A stretch of DNA of 64,000 nucleotides. Origin: an uncultured bacterium (GTDB lineage: Bacteria > Bacteroidota > Ignavibacteria > UBA10030 > BY39). This document shows positions 16,380-25,602 of the stretch, one piece after another. The notes beneath the pieces are model-generated. The model was given only the letters and a program-made list of their open reading frames with translations, was not told where the DNA came from and searched no databases. The position numbers were made by a program, and so were the translations under genes. Every line of letters starts with the position of its first letter. Position 1 is the stretch's first letter. The stretch covers positions 53,042-117,041 of the forward strand of contig CALCJK010000017.1 of assembly GCA_937967455.1 (NCBI GenBank). The letters run 5' to 3'.

Positions 16380-18398
16380 ATGAAAAAATCCAGATTTAAA
16401 ATTTTTACTATCATTCTAATCCTTATAATGATTATAAATCAATTAATATTTTCACAGCATCTTGGCTCAAGCCGGAGCATTGGTATGGCAGCTGCAACTG
16501 CTAATACTGTAGATATAAACTCATTAGACTGGAATCCTGCAAGTTTAATCTTCATCAGTGATTGGAGATTAGACATTACAAACTTTATAAACCCATCTAT
16601 AATTAATTCAGGATTATCTTTTCATAATTTTGGGATAGCCAAAAAATTTGCAGACAAACACACTATTGCAGTAAAATACTCTCCAGGTTCTTTCCTAGAA
16701 TTTTTGATTCCGAGCACAATTACATTCTTTGATTCTGAAGATAATCCAATATTAGCAAATTTTGATAAAAAAATTTCTTACAATCAGACATATTCTTTAG
16801 GCTATGGCTCTAAAATTTTAAATGATTTCGCAATCGGAGTAAGTGCAAGATTTTATGAAATTAATATTTCTGACACCAAATATTCACTCGATACAAACAA
16901 CATTATCAAATCTCAAATTTTTGATTACACATCAACTCAATGGAGTGTTGATCTTGGTGGTATTTATGAATTAAATCAAAATTTAAATCTTGGATTTATA
17001 TTTAAAAATATTTTTGTAATAAGAGAAAGTGAATTAAATGAAAATCTTAAAGATTATCAGTTAACTTTACCTAAAGTTTTAAGGTTTGGTTTATCCTATA
17101 AGACTGAAAATAATTTTCTTTTTGCGTTTGATTTAGACACAAAGAAAAATTTAAATTTTGGAATTGAACTGCCTGCATTAAGTTTTTCTAAATTTAGAAC
17201 TGGTATATATTCAAGCAATTTCAATAAATTTGATGCAGCAGCCATTGGATTGGGACTTGTTTATCAAAACTTTCAATTCGATTTGAGTTATCTAAAATTT
17301 ATCAATCAAAATAATAGAAGAGGAATTTCTAATTTACAATCATTCTATGAATCAAATTTATTGGATTTAGATTATAACTTATTTACTCCGGATAGAATAT
17401 CTTTTTCTATTGGAATAAAGTTAGGTAAAATTAAAGAACAGCTTGTAAAAATTGAATATGTTGAAATTTTTGGAGAAGTATATCCATCAGCGTATCACAC
17501 TTATGCATTTAGACCTATTGGAAAGGCAAGGATTAAAAATATATCTTCAAAACCTGTTGAGGCTAAAATTAGTTTTTATATAAAGGATTTCATGAATGAA
17601 CCGACACAAACCAAACCAATAAAATTATTATCTGGAGAAAGTTCAGAAGTTCCAATTTTTGCAATTTTCAACAAAGCAATTCAATTTGTTAAAACTTTTT
17701 CAATACATGATGGGAACATATTTGTTTATGCAGAACCAACTAACGACTTTGATGATCGCTATCAAACACCTGTTATTATTAGAGGGAGAAATGATTGGAA
17801 CGGAGATGTATCTCAACTTAGATATTTCATAACTCCCGATGATCCAGAAGTTTTGAAATTTTCACGGAACACAATTCAAAAAAACAAAGTTGGTGATGTT
17901 AACAGTAAATTATCAAAGTTTGAAAATGCAAAGATTATTTTCGATGAGCTTTCAAAATTTATAACATATATAAATGACCCAAATCAAAGCACAGATTTTG
18001 TTCAATATCCGGCAGAAACGCTCAATTTACATGGTGGAGATTGTGACGATATAACTGTTTGTTACTCAGCTTTGCTTGAAAGCATCGGAATTAAAGTAGC
18101 TCTGATCGATGTTGTCCCACCAGATAATCCAAAAAATGCACATATTTATTTAATGTTTGATACCGAGTTATTTGCAGAAGATGCCCATTTAATTAGTGAC
18201 AATTCAAAAAAATATATTATCAGAAAAAACTCAGATGGTAAAGAAAGCATCTGGATTCCAATAGAAACAACCCTGATATCAAAAGGTTTTATGGAAGCCT
18301 GGAATTATGCTGCCACAGAGTATTTCAATGAAGCATTGATAAATAACGGTTTATCAAAAGGCTGGATCCGTATTGTTGATTTAAACTTAACATATTAA
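16380..18398 (+). CDS. Outer-membrane-barrel-like protein with C-terminal transglutaminase-like domain
   Basis: 672 residues. A signal peptide (ends near IFSQ) is followed by HLGSSRSIGMAAATANTVDINSLDWNPASL, the opening typical of FadL/PorV-type barrels, and beta-strand-rich sequence to about residue 350. The middle part (about 360-500) is beta-sandwich-like. The C-terminus has a transglutaminase/cysteine-protease-like triad in order: Cys 555 in LHGGDCDDIT, His 588 in NAHIYLMF and Glu 629 in WIPIETT. Enzymes of this fold cut or cross-link peptides. The combination of a barrel and a thiol enzyme in one chain is unusual. It is in a run with two lipoproteins and a FecR-like protein. Confidence 0.75.
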   Translation: MKKSRFKIFTIILILIMIINQLIFSQHLGSSRSIGMAAATANTVDINSLDWNPASLIFISDWRLDITNFINPSIINSGLSFHNFGIAKKFADKHTIAVKYSPGSFLEFLIPSTITFFDSEDNPILANFDKKISYNQTYSLGYGSKILNDFAIGVSARFYEINISDTKYSLDTNNIIKSQIFDYTSTQWSVDLGGIYELNQNLNLGFIFKNIFVIRESELNENLKDYQLTLPKVLRFGLSYKTENNFLFAFDLDTKKNLNFGIELPALSFSKFRTGIYSSNFNKFDAAAIGLGLVYQNFQFDLSYLKFINQNNRRGISNLQSFYESNLLDLDYNLFTPDRISFSIGIKLGKIKEQLVKIEYVEIFGEVYPSAYHTYAFRPIGKARIKNISSKPVEAKISFYIKDFMNEPTQTKPIKLLSGESSEVPIFAIFNKAIQFVKTFSIHDGNIFVYAEPTNDFDDRYQTPVIIRGRNDWNGDVSQLRYFITPDDPEVLKFSRNTIQKNKVGDVNSKLSKFENAKIIFDELSKFITYINDPNQSTDFVQYPAETLNLHGGDCDDITVCYSALLESIGIKVALIDVVPPDNPKNAHIYLMFDTELFAEDAHLISDNSKKYIIRKNSDGKESIWIPIETTLISKGFMEAWNYAATEYFNEALINNGLSKGWIRIVDLNLTY

Positions 18399-18409
18399 GG
18401 AGTTCAACT

Positions 18410-19111
18410 ATGAAAAAGCTAAAAATTATTTTACTTTTACTTTTTATAATCACATTAGATATTGTACCACAAATAAAACTTGCTTCTTTAAAAGGTGATG
18501 TAAAAATTAGAAAGGGTGTAAGCGAAGAGTGGCAAAATATAAAAGCAAATGCTCTGTTAAATATAGAGGATGCAATTTCCATTGGTAAAAAATCAATGGC
18601 AGTAATTGAAATAAACAAGCAAAAGAAAATTACATTACCTGAAGAATCAATTGTTGAAATTTCTGACCTTAGGGATCTTACCAAAGAAGAACTATTATTA
18701 AAACTTGCAATGGATCATATACTTGCAGTACCACAACAGGACAGGCAGAACGACCTTATGCCAGCACCATCTGCAATTATACACGGTGAAAAGAAAATTA
18801 ACTCTGAAGACATCCTAAAAAAAGGCAACTTAGATATAGCTATCAAAACATTAAATGGGGCGAAAACCTTATATAGTAACAACTTTTATGGCAGCTGTGC
18901 TCTTAGAATAAAAGAAGTTTTAAGATTATTCCCAGATCTACCTAAATCTGCGGATTACAAAATTCTGGCCGCTTTAGCTCTTGAGAGAGCAGAACTCTAT
19001 GAGGAAGCTTTAAACGAATTTCATTCACTGAACACAGAGAACTTAACCCCTGAGCAAAAGTCATTAGTAGAAACAAAAATAGAAACTATAAAGAAAAAAT
19101 TTAACAATTAA
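18410..19111 (+). CDS. FecR-like domain protein with helical repeats
   Basis: 233 residues. Signal peptide, then a FecR-like beta domain at about 22-85 (LASLKGDVKIRKGVSEEWQNI ... TLPEESIVEI), then a linker and a helical part at about 130-230 that looks like two or three TPR-type units (GNLDIAIKTLNGAKTLY; AELYEEALNEFHSL). FecR domains are extracytoplasmic and often occur beside CHASE2 proteins, which matches the CHASE2 activator four genes upstream. AAGGAG precedes the ATG. Its stop directly abuts the stop of the convergent phosphoesterase gene. It may be the ligand or partner of the CHASE2 sensor; this is inference. Confidence 0.75.
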   Translation: MKKLKIILLLLFIITLDIVPQIKLASLKGDVKIRKGVSEEWQNIKANALLNIEDAISIGKKSMAVIEINKQKKITLPEESIVEISDLRDLTKEELLLKLAMDHILAVPQQDRQNDLMPAPSAIIHGEKKINSEDILKKGNLDIAIKTLNGAKTLYSNNFYGSCALRIKEVLRLFPDLPKSADYKILAALALERAELYEEALNEFHSLNTENLTPEQKSLVETKIETIKKKFNN

Positions 19112-19867
19112 TTATTTTCCAAGGGACAACCTATCTCCCAGATATCTAGGTAAATTTGCCGCATATATTTTTGCTGCAGCCGTTTTAACATCGTACTCAG
19201 CTCTAATATTCTCATAAGTAAAATTTTCAGTATCAAAGATTCCGAAACTTAAACGACGATCCAGATCTCTGGGTTGTCCCACACTACCTACATTAATAAT
19301 ATATCTTTCCTCTCTACTTAACAAATATAAATTTGATGTATAATCTTTATTTATAATATTATTTAAAGGATTTAGAGATTTTTTTTTATCTGCAGAAGTA
19401 AAAACATCAGGGATATGTGAATGACCTATAAAGCAAATTTTATTTTCAAAATGTTTAAAATTAAAAGTTGCTTCCTGTACACTTGTTATATAATACCAGT
19501 TTTCAGGTTTGTAAGGAGATGCATGAACAAATAAAATGTCTTGAAATACAAATCTATATGATAAGCTTCTAAAGAAATCTCTTTCATCTGAAGATAAAAT
19601 TTTATGGGTCCAAAGTGCAGCTTCGGCAGCATATCTACTAAAATCAGAGATATTCAAAAGGTCATATGCAACCTGGTCATGATTTCCAATAACAAAATAT
19701 TTAGCATTTTCTCTTATAAGCTTAAGACATTCTTTAGGATTTGCCCCATATCCTACTATATCACCCAAGCAAAAGATTTCATCAATCTTTTTTGAAGACA
19801 AAATTGAAAGCGATTTCTCTAGTGCTTCCAAATTTGAGTGAATATCAGATAATATTCCTATAATCAT
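19112..19867 (-). CDS. Metallophosphoesterase family protein
   Basis: 251 residues with all calcineurin-like metal motifs: GILSDIHSN at the start, CLGDIVGYG, VIGNHD, FVHASP, and GHSH. These bind two metal ions and hydrolyse phosphate esters. The arrangement resembles the YfcE/MJ0936-like and diadenosine-tetraphosphatase-like branches, so the natural substrate (nucleotide, phosphodiester or phosphoprotein) cannot be set from sequence. Cytosolic, no signal peptide. Convergent with the FecR-like gene with no gap between the stops, so transcripts must overlap or read into each other. Confidence 0.85.
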   Translation of the reverse strand: MIIGILSDIHSNLEALEKSLSILSSKKIDEIFCLGDIVGYGANPKECLKLIRENAKYFVIGNHDQVAYDLLNISDFSRYAAEAALWTHKILSSDERDFFRSLSYRFVFQDILFVHASPYKPENWYYITSVQEATFNFKHFENKICFIGHSHIPDVFTSADKKKSLNPLNNIINKDYTSNLYLLSREERYIINVGSVGQPRDLDRRLSFGIFDTENFTYENIRAEYDVKTAAAKIYAANLPRYLGDRLSLGK

Positions 19868-19990
19868 TATTTTTCTTGAAATTTTAGTAACAATTTGCGT
19901 AAAGATTTAATAAAATGCAAGAGCATACAAAACTCGTTTTAATATTCCACTTTGCATTTAATTATAGATTTAATTATATTTACTTGCTTT

Positions 19991-20015
19991 AAAAATCCAA
20001 TTAATTTGGATTTTT
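19991..20015. other. AT-rich hairpin just before tRNA-His
   Basis: AAAAATCCAA (19991-20000) and TTGGATTTTT (20006-20015) form a perfect 10-bp stem with a 5-base loop, ending 9 bases before tRNA-His. It reads like a bidirectional terminator, but no plus-strand gene lies upstream to be terminated. It may belong to the tRNA precursor leader. Confidence 0.4.
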
Positions 20016-20024
20016 AGCAAATAT

Positions 20025-20099
20025 GGTGTCCATAGTTCAGTTGGTTAGAACGCCAGGTTGTGGCCCTGGAAGTCGAGGGTTCAAGTCCCTCTGGACACC
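20025..20099 (+). tRNA. tRNA-His (GTG)
   Basis: Cloverleaf folds: acceptor GTGTCCA with TGGACAC, D-arm GTTC/GAAC, anticodon stem CCAGG/CCTGG with loop TTGTGGC (anticodon GTG at 20060-20062), T-arm GAGGG/CCCTC with TTCAAGT. The extra G at 20025 pairs with C at 20099, the G-1:C73 mark of tRNA-His. A full 3' CCA does not appear to be encoded. Confidence 0.95.
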
Positions 20100-20155
20100 C
20101 ACAGGATTTGGGATTTGAATTTTTAAAAAATCTAAATCCGAAAACCTGAAGATTA

Positions 20156-20231
20156 GCCCCCATCGTCTAGAGGCCTAGGACACGAGCTTTTCAAGCTTGG
20201 AACACGAGTTCGAATCTCGTTGGGGGCACCA
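20156..20231 (+). tRNA. tRNA-Glu (TTC)
   Basis: Acceptor GCCCCCA pairs with TGGGGGC; anticodon stem CGAGC/GCTTG around loop TTTTCAA gives anticodon TTC at 20190-20192; T-arm ACGAG/CTCGT with TTCGAAT. The 3' ACCA is encoded, unlike the neighbouring tRNA-His. Separated from tRNA-His by 56 bases and followed directly by a terminator, so the two tRNAs probably form one transcript. Confidence 0.95.
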
Positions 20232-20261
20232 AAACCTTGTTTTAAAAAGCAAGGTTTTTTT
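20232..20261 (+). terminator. Intrinsic terminator after tRNA-Glu
   Basis: AAACCTTG (20232-20239) pairs with CAAGGTTT (20250-20257), followed by a T-run to 20261. It starts right after the tRNA CCA end. The glycosyltransferase start codon is only 13 bases after the T-run, leaving no room for a separate promoter; that gene must rely on read-through or on a promoter inside the tRNA region. Confidence 0.85.
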
Positions 20262-20273
20262 ATATATTTAAAC

Positions 20274-21383
20274 ATGATACCCAATAATCCCAAAATTGCT
20301 TTAGTGCACGATTGGCTCACTGGTATGAGAGGAGGCGAGAAAGTCCTTGAAGTACTCTGCGAATTATTTCCTGATGCAACACTTTTCACTTTAGTTCATA
20401 AAAAAAACAGTGTATCTGTTAAAATAGAAAAAATGAAAATAATTACATCATTCCTTCAACAATTACCTAAAAGTGAAACCAAATACCAATACTATCTTCC
20501 AATAATGCCAATTGCAATTGAAAAATTAAACCTTGAAAATTTTGATATCATAATTTCAAGTAGCCATGCTGTAGCAAAAGGTGTAATTAAGAAAAACAAT
20601 GCTATACATATATGTTACTGTCATACACCAATGAGATACATCTGGGATCAATACGAAAATTATTTTGGTCGTAATAGAGCTGGTTATTTAGTTCGTACAG
20701 CAATGAAGTTAGTTAGAAAACATTTACAAAATTGGGATATTAAATCCAGCAATAGGGTTGATTATTTTATTGCAAATTCAAGGAATGTACAATCAAGAAT
20801 AAAAAATATTTATAATCGGCAATCACATGTAATATATCCACCTGTTGAAACAAAAAAGTTTAAAGTTTCCGAAAAAGCCGGAGATTATTTTCTTGTGGTC
20901 TCAGCATTAGTCCCATATAAAAGAATAGACATAGCTATAGAAGCTTTTAATGAACTCAATGAAAAGTTAGTTATTGTAGGAATTGGGAGTGAAATGGAAA
21001 AGCTTAAAAAGCTTGCAGGAAAGAACATAGAATTTCATGGTTGGGTAGATGAAAATCAGCTATCTGAATATTATGAAAATTGTAAAGCTTTAATTTTTCC
21101 TGGTGAAGAGGATTTCGGCATTGTTCCACTTGAGGCAATGGCATCTGGCAAACCAGTCATAGCATTTGCAAAAGGCGGTGCACTCGAAACTGTAGTTGAG
21201 GGCATTACTGGAACTTTCTTTCATGAACAGAGTAAAAACAGTTTAATTGAAGCAATTAAAAAATTTAAAACACTACATTTTGAGCCATTAAAGATTCGGG
21301 AACATACTCTTAGTTTTGATCGAGCAGTATGCAAAGAAAGGCTAAGAGCTTATATTAATGAAATTACAAACATACAGTTGTGA
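20274..21383 (+). CDS. GT4-family glycosyltransferase
   Basis: 369 residues. Opens with KIALVHDWLTGMRGGEKVLEVL, the N-terminal acceptor-side fold of GT-B enzymes, and has the family nucleotide-sugar site near residues 275-310 (ALIFPGEEDFGIVPLEAMASGKPVIAF; E-x7-E motif). Transfers a sugar from an activated donor, probably in surface polysaccharide or lipid glycosylation; donor and acceptor unknown. The start at 20274 is chosen because an earlier in-frame start lies inside tRNA-Glu. No strong ribosome site. Isolated, with no polysaccharide cluster around it. Confidence 0.88.
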   Translation: MIPNNPKIALVHDWLTGMRGGEKVLEVLCELFPDATLFTLVHKKNSVSVKIEKMKIITSFLQQLPKSETKYQYYLPIMPIAIEKLNLENFDIIISSSHAVAKGVIKKNNAIHICYCHTPMRYIWDQYENYFGRNRAGYLVRTAMKLVRKHLQNWDIKSSNRVDYFIANSRNVQSRIKNIYNRQSHVIYPPVETKKFKVSEKAGDYFLVVSALVPYKRIDIAIEAFNELNEKLVIVGIGSEMEKLKKLAGKNIEFHGWVDENQLSEYYENCKALIFPGEEDFGIVPLEAMASGKPVIAFAKGGALETVVEGITGTFFHEQSKNSLIEAIKKFKTLHFEPLKIREHTLSFDRAVCKERLRAYINEITNIQL

Positions 21384-21488
21384 ATTTTACGATATACCTC
21401 TCCCTAATTGATTTTAATCTTTTACTTGTTTATATTTTAACTAAAGGTATATAAACAACAAAATGTTTAACCAATTTGAGGAGGGTTT

Positions 21489-21962
21489 ATGCCGATATCA
21501 GAAAAACTGCAAAAATTATTGCAGGATGAAAAAGTTAAATACGAAATCCTGCCACATCCAAAAGCTTATACTGCTCAAGAGGTTGCACATTCACTACATA
21601 CAAGCGGGAAAATATGTGCAAAAGCTGTGATAATTACAGTTGATGGGAAATATCATATGGCGGTAATTCCTGCACATCACAAAGTAAATTTGCAAAAAAT
21701 AAAAGACATTCTTAAATCGAATGAAGTTAAATTAGCAAAGGAGGATGATTTAAGAAACTTATTCCCTGATTCAGAGTTAGGTGCAGAACCTGCAATTGGT
21801 AACCTTTACAATATGCCGATGCTTATAGCATGGCAATTAGCTGAAAAGGAGGAAATAATCTTCAATGCAGGTTCACATACCGAGTGCGTAAAAATGAATT
21901 ACAAAGATTACGAAAAAATAACTAAACCACTGGTTGGAGATATATCGGATATTCCATTGTAA
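21489..21962 (+). CDS. YbaK/EbsC-type aminoacyl-tRNA deacylase
   Basis: 157 residues of the YbaK/ProX fold (YEILPHPKAYTAQEVAHSLHTSGKICAKAVII, then the AVIPAHHKVNLQKIK strand and GAEPAIGNLYNMPMLI). Family members hydrolyse wrongly charged tRNAs such as Cys-tRNAPro or Ala-tRNAPro in trans. The conserved lysine of the KAVII segment is present. A strong GAGGAGGG ribosome site precedes the ATG. Convergent with sucC, 6 bases between stops. Which mischarged tRNA it clears is not evident; some members are only general editing or Mg-binding proteins. Confidence 0.82.
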   Translation: MPISEKLQKLLQDEKVKYEILPHPKAYTAQEVAHSLHTSGKICAKAVIITVDGKYHMAVIPAHHKVNLQKIKDILKSNEVKLAKEDDLRNLFPDSELGAEPAIGNLYNMPMLIAWQLAEKEEIIFNAGSHTECVKMNYKDYEKITKPLVGDISDIPL

Positions 21963-21968
21963 AATATT

Positions 21969-23129
21969 TTATTTTATCGCTTGAGTAACTTTTTGTGCAG
22001 CTTCCTGTAAACTTTGTGCTACAGAAAAATTTAAACCAGAGTTATTCAAAATACTTGCTGCTTCTTCGGCATTAGTTCCTGCAAGTCGAACAACAATAGG
22101 AATTGTGACATTAACTTTTTTAGCCGCCTCAACAACACCTGTTGCAACACGATCACAGCGAACAATACCACCAAAAATATTTATCAAAACTGCTTTTACA
22201 TTTTTATCAGCTAATATTATTCTGAAACCGTTTTCAACTGTCTCTGCACTTGCTGCACCACCCACATCTAAGAAATTAGCTGGTTCTCCACCTGCCAGCT
22301 TAATAATATCCATTGTTGCCATAGCAAGTCCAGCCCCATTAACCATACAACCAACATTCCCATCGAGTTTTATATAGTTCAAATTATACTTTGAAGCTTC
22401 AATTTCTAGCGGTTCTTCCTCATCCAGATCTCTCATTGCAACAACATCTGGATGTCGGAATAATGCATTATCATCAAAATTCATCTTTGCATCTAAAGCA
22501 AGCACTTTGCCATCAGTTGTTATCACAAGTGGATTAATCTCTGCGAGGGATGCATCCATTTCATCATATGCTTTATAAAGAGCACTTAAAAATTTTACAC
22601 CGTTTTTAAATGCATCACCTTCAAGTTTGAGTGCAAAAGCTAATTTCCTTGCCTGGAAATCTGAAAATCCGATCAATGGTTCCACATATTCTTTAAATAT
22701 TAACTCTGGAGTTTCCGCAGCAACTTTTTCAATTTCCACCCCACCCTCTGTAGATGCCATTACTACATTTCTTGAACGCGATCTATCTAAAGTAATTCCC
22801 ACATATAACTCTTTAGCAATGCTTATCCCTTCTTCAATAAGTAATCTTTTTACAATTTTCCCTTCTGGTCCAGTTTGATGAGTAATAAGTTTCATTCCAA
22901 GCATTTGTTCTGCAAGAGTTCTTACCTCATCGATGCTTTTAGCGATTTTAACACCACCACCTTTACCTCTTCCACCAGCATGAATCTGTGCTTTAACCAC
23001 CCAAACATTTCCACCAATATTTTGAGCTACCTGCACTGCTTCATCCACAGAAAAAGCAACCTGCCCTTTTGGGGTTGCCACATTAAATCTTCTTAAAATT
23101 TCCTTTGCTTGATATTCATGAATTTTCAT
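21969..23129 (-). CDS. sucC: Succinyl-CoA synthetase beta subunit (ADP-forming)
   Basis: 386 residues, full family length. N-terminal ATP-grasp domain ([40 protein letters not shown]) and C-terminal CoA-ligase domain with the nucleotide/phosphate loop [13 protein letters not shown]. Together with SucD it interconverts succinyl-CoA and succinate with ADP phosphorylation in the TCA cycle. sucD is not in this window, so the two subunit genes are unlinked or distant. AAGGAACAATT precedes the ATG. Confidence 0.96.
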   Translation of the reverse strand: MKIHEYQAKEILRRFNVATPKGQVAFSVDEAVQVAQNIGGNVWVVKAQIHAGGRGKGGGVKIAKSIDEVRTLAEQMLGMKLITHQTGPEGKIVKRLLIEEGISIAKELYVGITLDRSRSRNVVMASTEGGVEIEKVAAETPELIFKEYVEPLIGFSDFQARKLAFALKLEGDAFKNGVKFLSALYKAYDEMDASLAEINPLVITTDGKVLALDAKMNFDDNALFRHPDVVAMRDLDEEEPLEIEASKYNLNYIKLDGNVGCMVNGAGLAMATMDIIKLAGGEPANFLDVGGAASAETVENGFRIILADKNVKAVLINIFGGIVRCDRVATGVVEAAKKVNVTIPIVVRLAGTNAEEAASILNNSGLNFSVAQSLQEAAQKVTQAIK

Positions 23130-23302
23130 AATTGTTCCTTCTTTGAATATTAATGAAACTAAATATAAAATATATCAAACTTAATTGCAAAAATGATTAA
23201 AATCCACACTCAATAAAAATATGTAATTAAGATTTCTAATCTATCTGATAAAAGTACATTTTGAATTATTACAAATTTTTCTATAATTTATACATAAAAA
23301 CT

Positions 23303-23923
23303 ATGATAATATCTTTCGAAGGATTAGATTTTTCAGGTAAAACAACTCAAATAAAGCTTCTGGTAGAAAAACTTCAAAGACACAAATTCAGTATTGTGTT
23401 GGTACGCGAACCTGGAGGGACTGCAATATCAGAAAAGATTAGAGAGATTCTTCTGGATAAAAAATACTCTGAGATGACTGAAATAGCTGAGCTTTTACTT
23501 TTTTCAGCAGCTAGAACTCAGCTTGTAAGCGAAGTTATTTTGCCAGCAGTACAATCAGGTAAAATTGTTATTTGTGATCGGTTTGTTGACTCCACAACGG
23601 CTTATCAAGGATATGGCAGAGGTATATCACTTGATGCTGTTCAACAAATTAACAAACTTGCAACACACAATACAATGCCAGACATTACATTTTTTATAGA
23701 TATACCTCTTTCAGTAATAACACAAAGATTGATTGATTCAAATTCTTCAACTGATAGAATGGAAGCTGCAGGTAAGACATTTTTTGAAAAAGCACGCGCA
23801 GGTTATATAAACATCGCAAAAACTGAACCTGAAAGATTTATTATCATTGATGGTAATCGAGATATTGATACGATTCACGATGAAATATGGAATATTGTTC
23901 AAACGAGATTAAACATACCTTAA
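23303..23923 (+). CDS. tmk: Thymidylate kinase
   Basis: 206 residues. Phosphorylates dTMP to dTDP. P-loop FEGLDFSGKTTQ at residues 5-16, DR motif in VICDRFVDSTTAYQGYGRG, and the lid region SSTDRME. The start at 23303 puts the P-loop at the normal distance; an in-frame ATG 42 bases upstream gives an unusual leader and was rejected. It sits 13 bases before the S41 protease gene and is likely co-transcribed with it. Confidence 0.95.
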   Translation: MIISFEGLDFSGKTTQIKLLVEKLQRHKFSIVLVREPGGTAISEKIREILLDKKYSEMTEIAELLLFSAARTQLVSEVILPAVQSGKIVICDRFVDSTTAYQGYGRGISLDAVQQINKLATHNTMPDITFFIDIPLSVITQRLIDSNSSTDRMEAAGKTFFEKARAGYINIAKTEPERFIIIDGNRDIDTIHDEIWNIVQTRLNIP

Positions 23924-23936
23924 AGAGGATTTAAAA

Positions 23937-25601
23937 ATGAAAAAATTGTACCGTAAATACAACTTTAAAATTGTTTTTCTATTAACATTTGTAGCTTTTT
24001 TTATAGGTTTTAAATTACAGGACTCAGATTACTTTTTTAAAATTAATAAAAGCATAGAAATTTTTGGAAATGTTTATAAAGAAATTGCATTTAATTATGT
24101 TGATGAAGTGGACCCTGAAACATTGATGAAAGCTGGTATTGAAGGAATGTTAAAAACACTCGACCCTTATACCAATTTTATTACAAGTTCAGAAGCAAGT
24201 GATGTTGAGCTTATTACTTCAGGTAAGTATGGTGGAATTGGTATAACAATAAGTCTGCGCGATAGTATGATAATCATTACATCACTTATGGAAGGTTATA
24301 GCGCACAAAGACAGGGATTGCGAATAGGAGATCAAATTATCGAAATTGATGGAAGATCATTGATTGGTGCTAAACCAGAGAGTGTCCGAAACCTGACGAG
24401 AGGAGAGCCAGGCACAGAGGTTCGGTTAAAAATTAAGCGTGAAGGTGAACCAAAACCACTTGAATTTGTACTAATAAGAGAGGAGATAAAACTTAAAAAC
24501 ATCACATACTCAGGTTATTTAAAAAACGGAATAGCAATAATAAAACTTGAACGCTTTACCAGAAACGCTGGAGAAGAGCTTCGTATTGCAATTAAAGAAC
24601 TAAAACTTAAAGGTGATTTAAAAGGACTCATACTGGACCTGAGGGACAATCCAGGAGGTTTACTTGAATCTGCTGTAGATGTGGTTTCAAAATTTGTTCC
24701 GAAGAATAGTCCTATAGTTTCTACAAAAGGAAGAAAAATACAGAACGAAATAAAATACAACTCATTAGAAGAACCAATCCTTGAGAATATTCCGCTTGCT
24801 GTGCTTGTAAACAACAACAGCGCAAGTGCAAGCGAAATTGTCGCCGGTGCAATTCAAGATTTAGATAGAGGAATAATAGTCGGAACTAAGACATTTGGAA
24901 AAGGACTGGTACAGAATGTATTTCAATTACCATATCAATCCCAATTAAAAATTACAACAGCAAAGTACTATACACCAAGCGGTAGATGTATACAGGAGAT
25001 TGAATACACACATCAAGGAGAAGCTGCTACTTTGACCCCAGATAGTTTAAAAAAAATATTTTATACGAAAAATGGCAGACCAGTTAAAGAGCTCGGTGGA
25101 ATTGAACCTGATACTGTAGTCAAAACAAGAGATTTGAATCCACTTTTTACAGAACTTTTAAGAAAAGCGATGTTTTTCAAATTTGCTACAAATTATACAT
25201 TAAAGTATAAAGAACCACCTGAAGACTTTTCAATTAATGGTACACTTTGTTCCGAATTTAGAAAATTTTTAGATAGCAACAAGTTCGATTATGAAAGCGA
25301 TGCAGAAAAAAAACTTGAAGAGTTAACATCCCTGACAGATAATTATCCAAACAAAGAAGATATTGCAGTAGATTTAAATAATTTAAAAGTTAAGCTTCAA
25401 GGTGCAAAACAAACTATCTTTATTTCAAATCATAAAGAAATAGCGCGTATGTTACGCCAGGAAATTATGAGTCGGTATAAAGGTGAATTAGGTAGAATAG
25501 AGGCATCATATACTGATGATGACATTGTCACAACTGCTTTCAATATTATTAGTAACGAAAGTGTTTACAAAAAATTATTAGGTTTGAAAAATCTAAATTA
25601 A
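23937..25601 (+). CDS. ctpA: S41 carboxy-terminal processing peptidase
   Basis: 554 residues. N-terminal membrane anchor or signal (about 9-26), PDZ domain (about 95-175, YGGIGITISLRD ... GLRIGDQIIEIDG) and S41 protease core with LILDLRDNPGGLL, the Ser of NNNSASASEIVAGA and the Lys of GTKTFGKGLVQ as the Ser-Lys pair. Acts in the periplasm on C-termini of envelope proteins. A C-terminal helical extension (about 400-554) fits the longer Bacteroidota forms. AAGAGG precedes the ATG. Followed one base later by a TauE/SafE gene. Confidence 0.93.
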   Translation: MKKLYRKYNFKIVFLLTFVAFFIGFKLQDSDYFFKINKSIEIFGNVYKEIAFNYVDEVDPETLMKAGIEGMLKTLDPYTNFITSSEASDVELITSGKYGGIGITISLRDSMIIITSLMEGYSAQRQGLRIGDQIIEIDGRSLIGAKPESVRNLTRGEPGTEVRLKIKREGEPKPLEFVLIREEIKLKNITYSGYLKNGIAIIKLERFTRNAGEELRIAIKELKLKGDLKGLILDLRDNPGGLLESAVDVVSKFVPKNSPIVSTKGRKIQNEIKYNSLEEPILENIPLAVLVNNNSASASEIVAGAIQDLDRGIIVGTKTFGKGLVQNVFQLPYQSQLKITTAKYYTPSGRCIQEIEYTHQGEAATLTPDSLKKIFYTKNGRPVKELGGIEPDTVVKTRDLNPLFTELLRKAMFFKFATNYTLKYKEPPEDFSINGTLCSEFRKFLDSNKFDYESDAEKKLEELTSLTDNYPNKEDIAVDLNNLKVKLQGAKQTIFISNHKEIARMLRQEIMSRYKGELGRIEASYTDDDIVTTAFNIISNESVYKKLLGLKNLN

Positions 25602-25602
25602 A

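Noticed and set aside
20153..20389. Minus-strand reading frame over the tRNA-Glu gene
   Set aside because: It overlaps a clear tRNA and terminator and has no ribosome site or domain.
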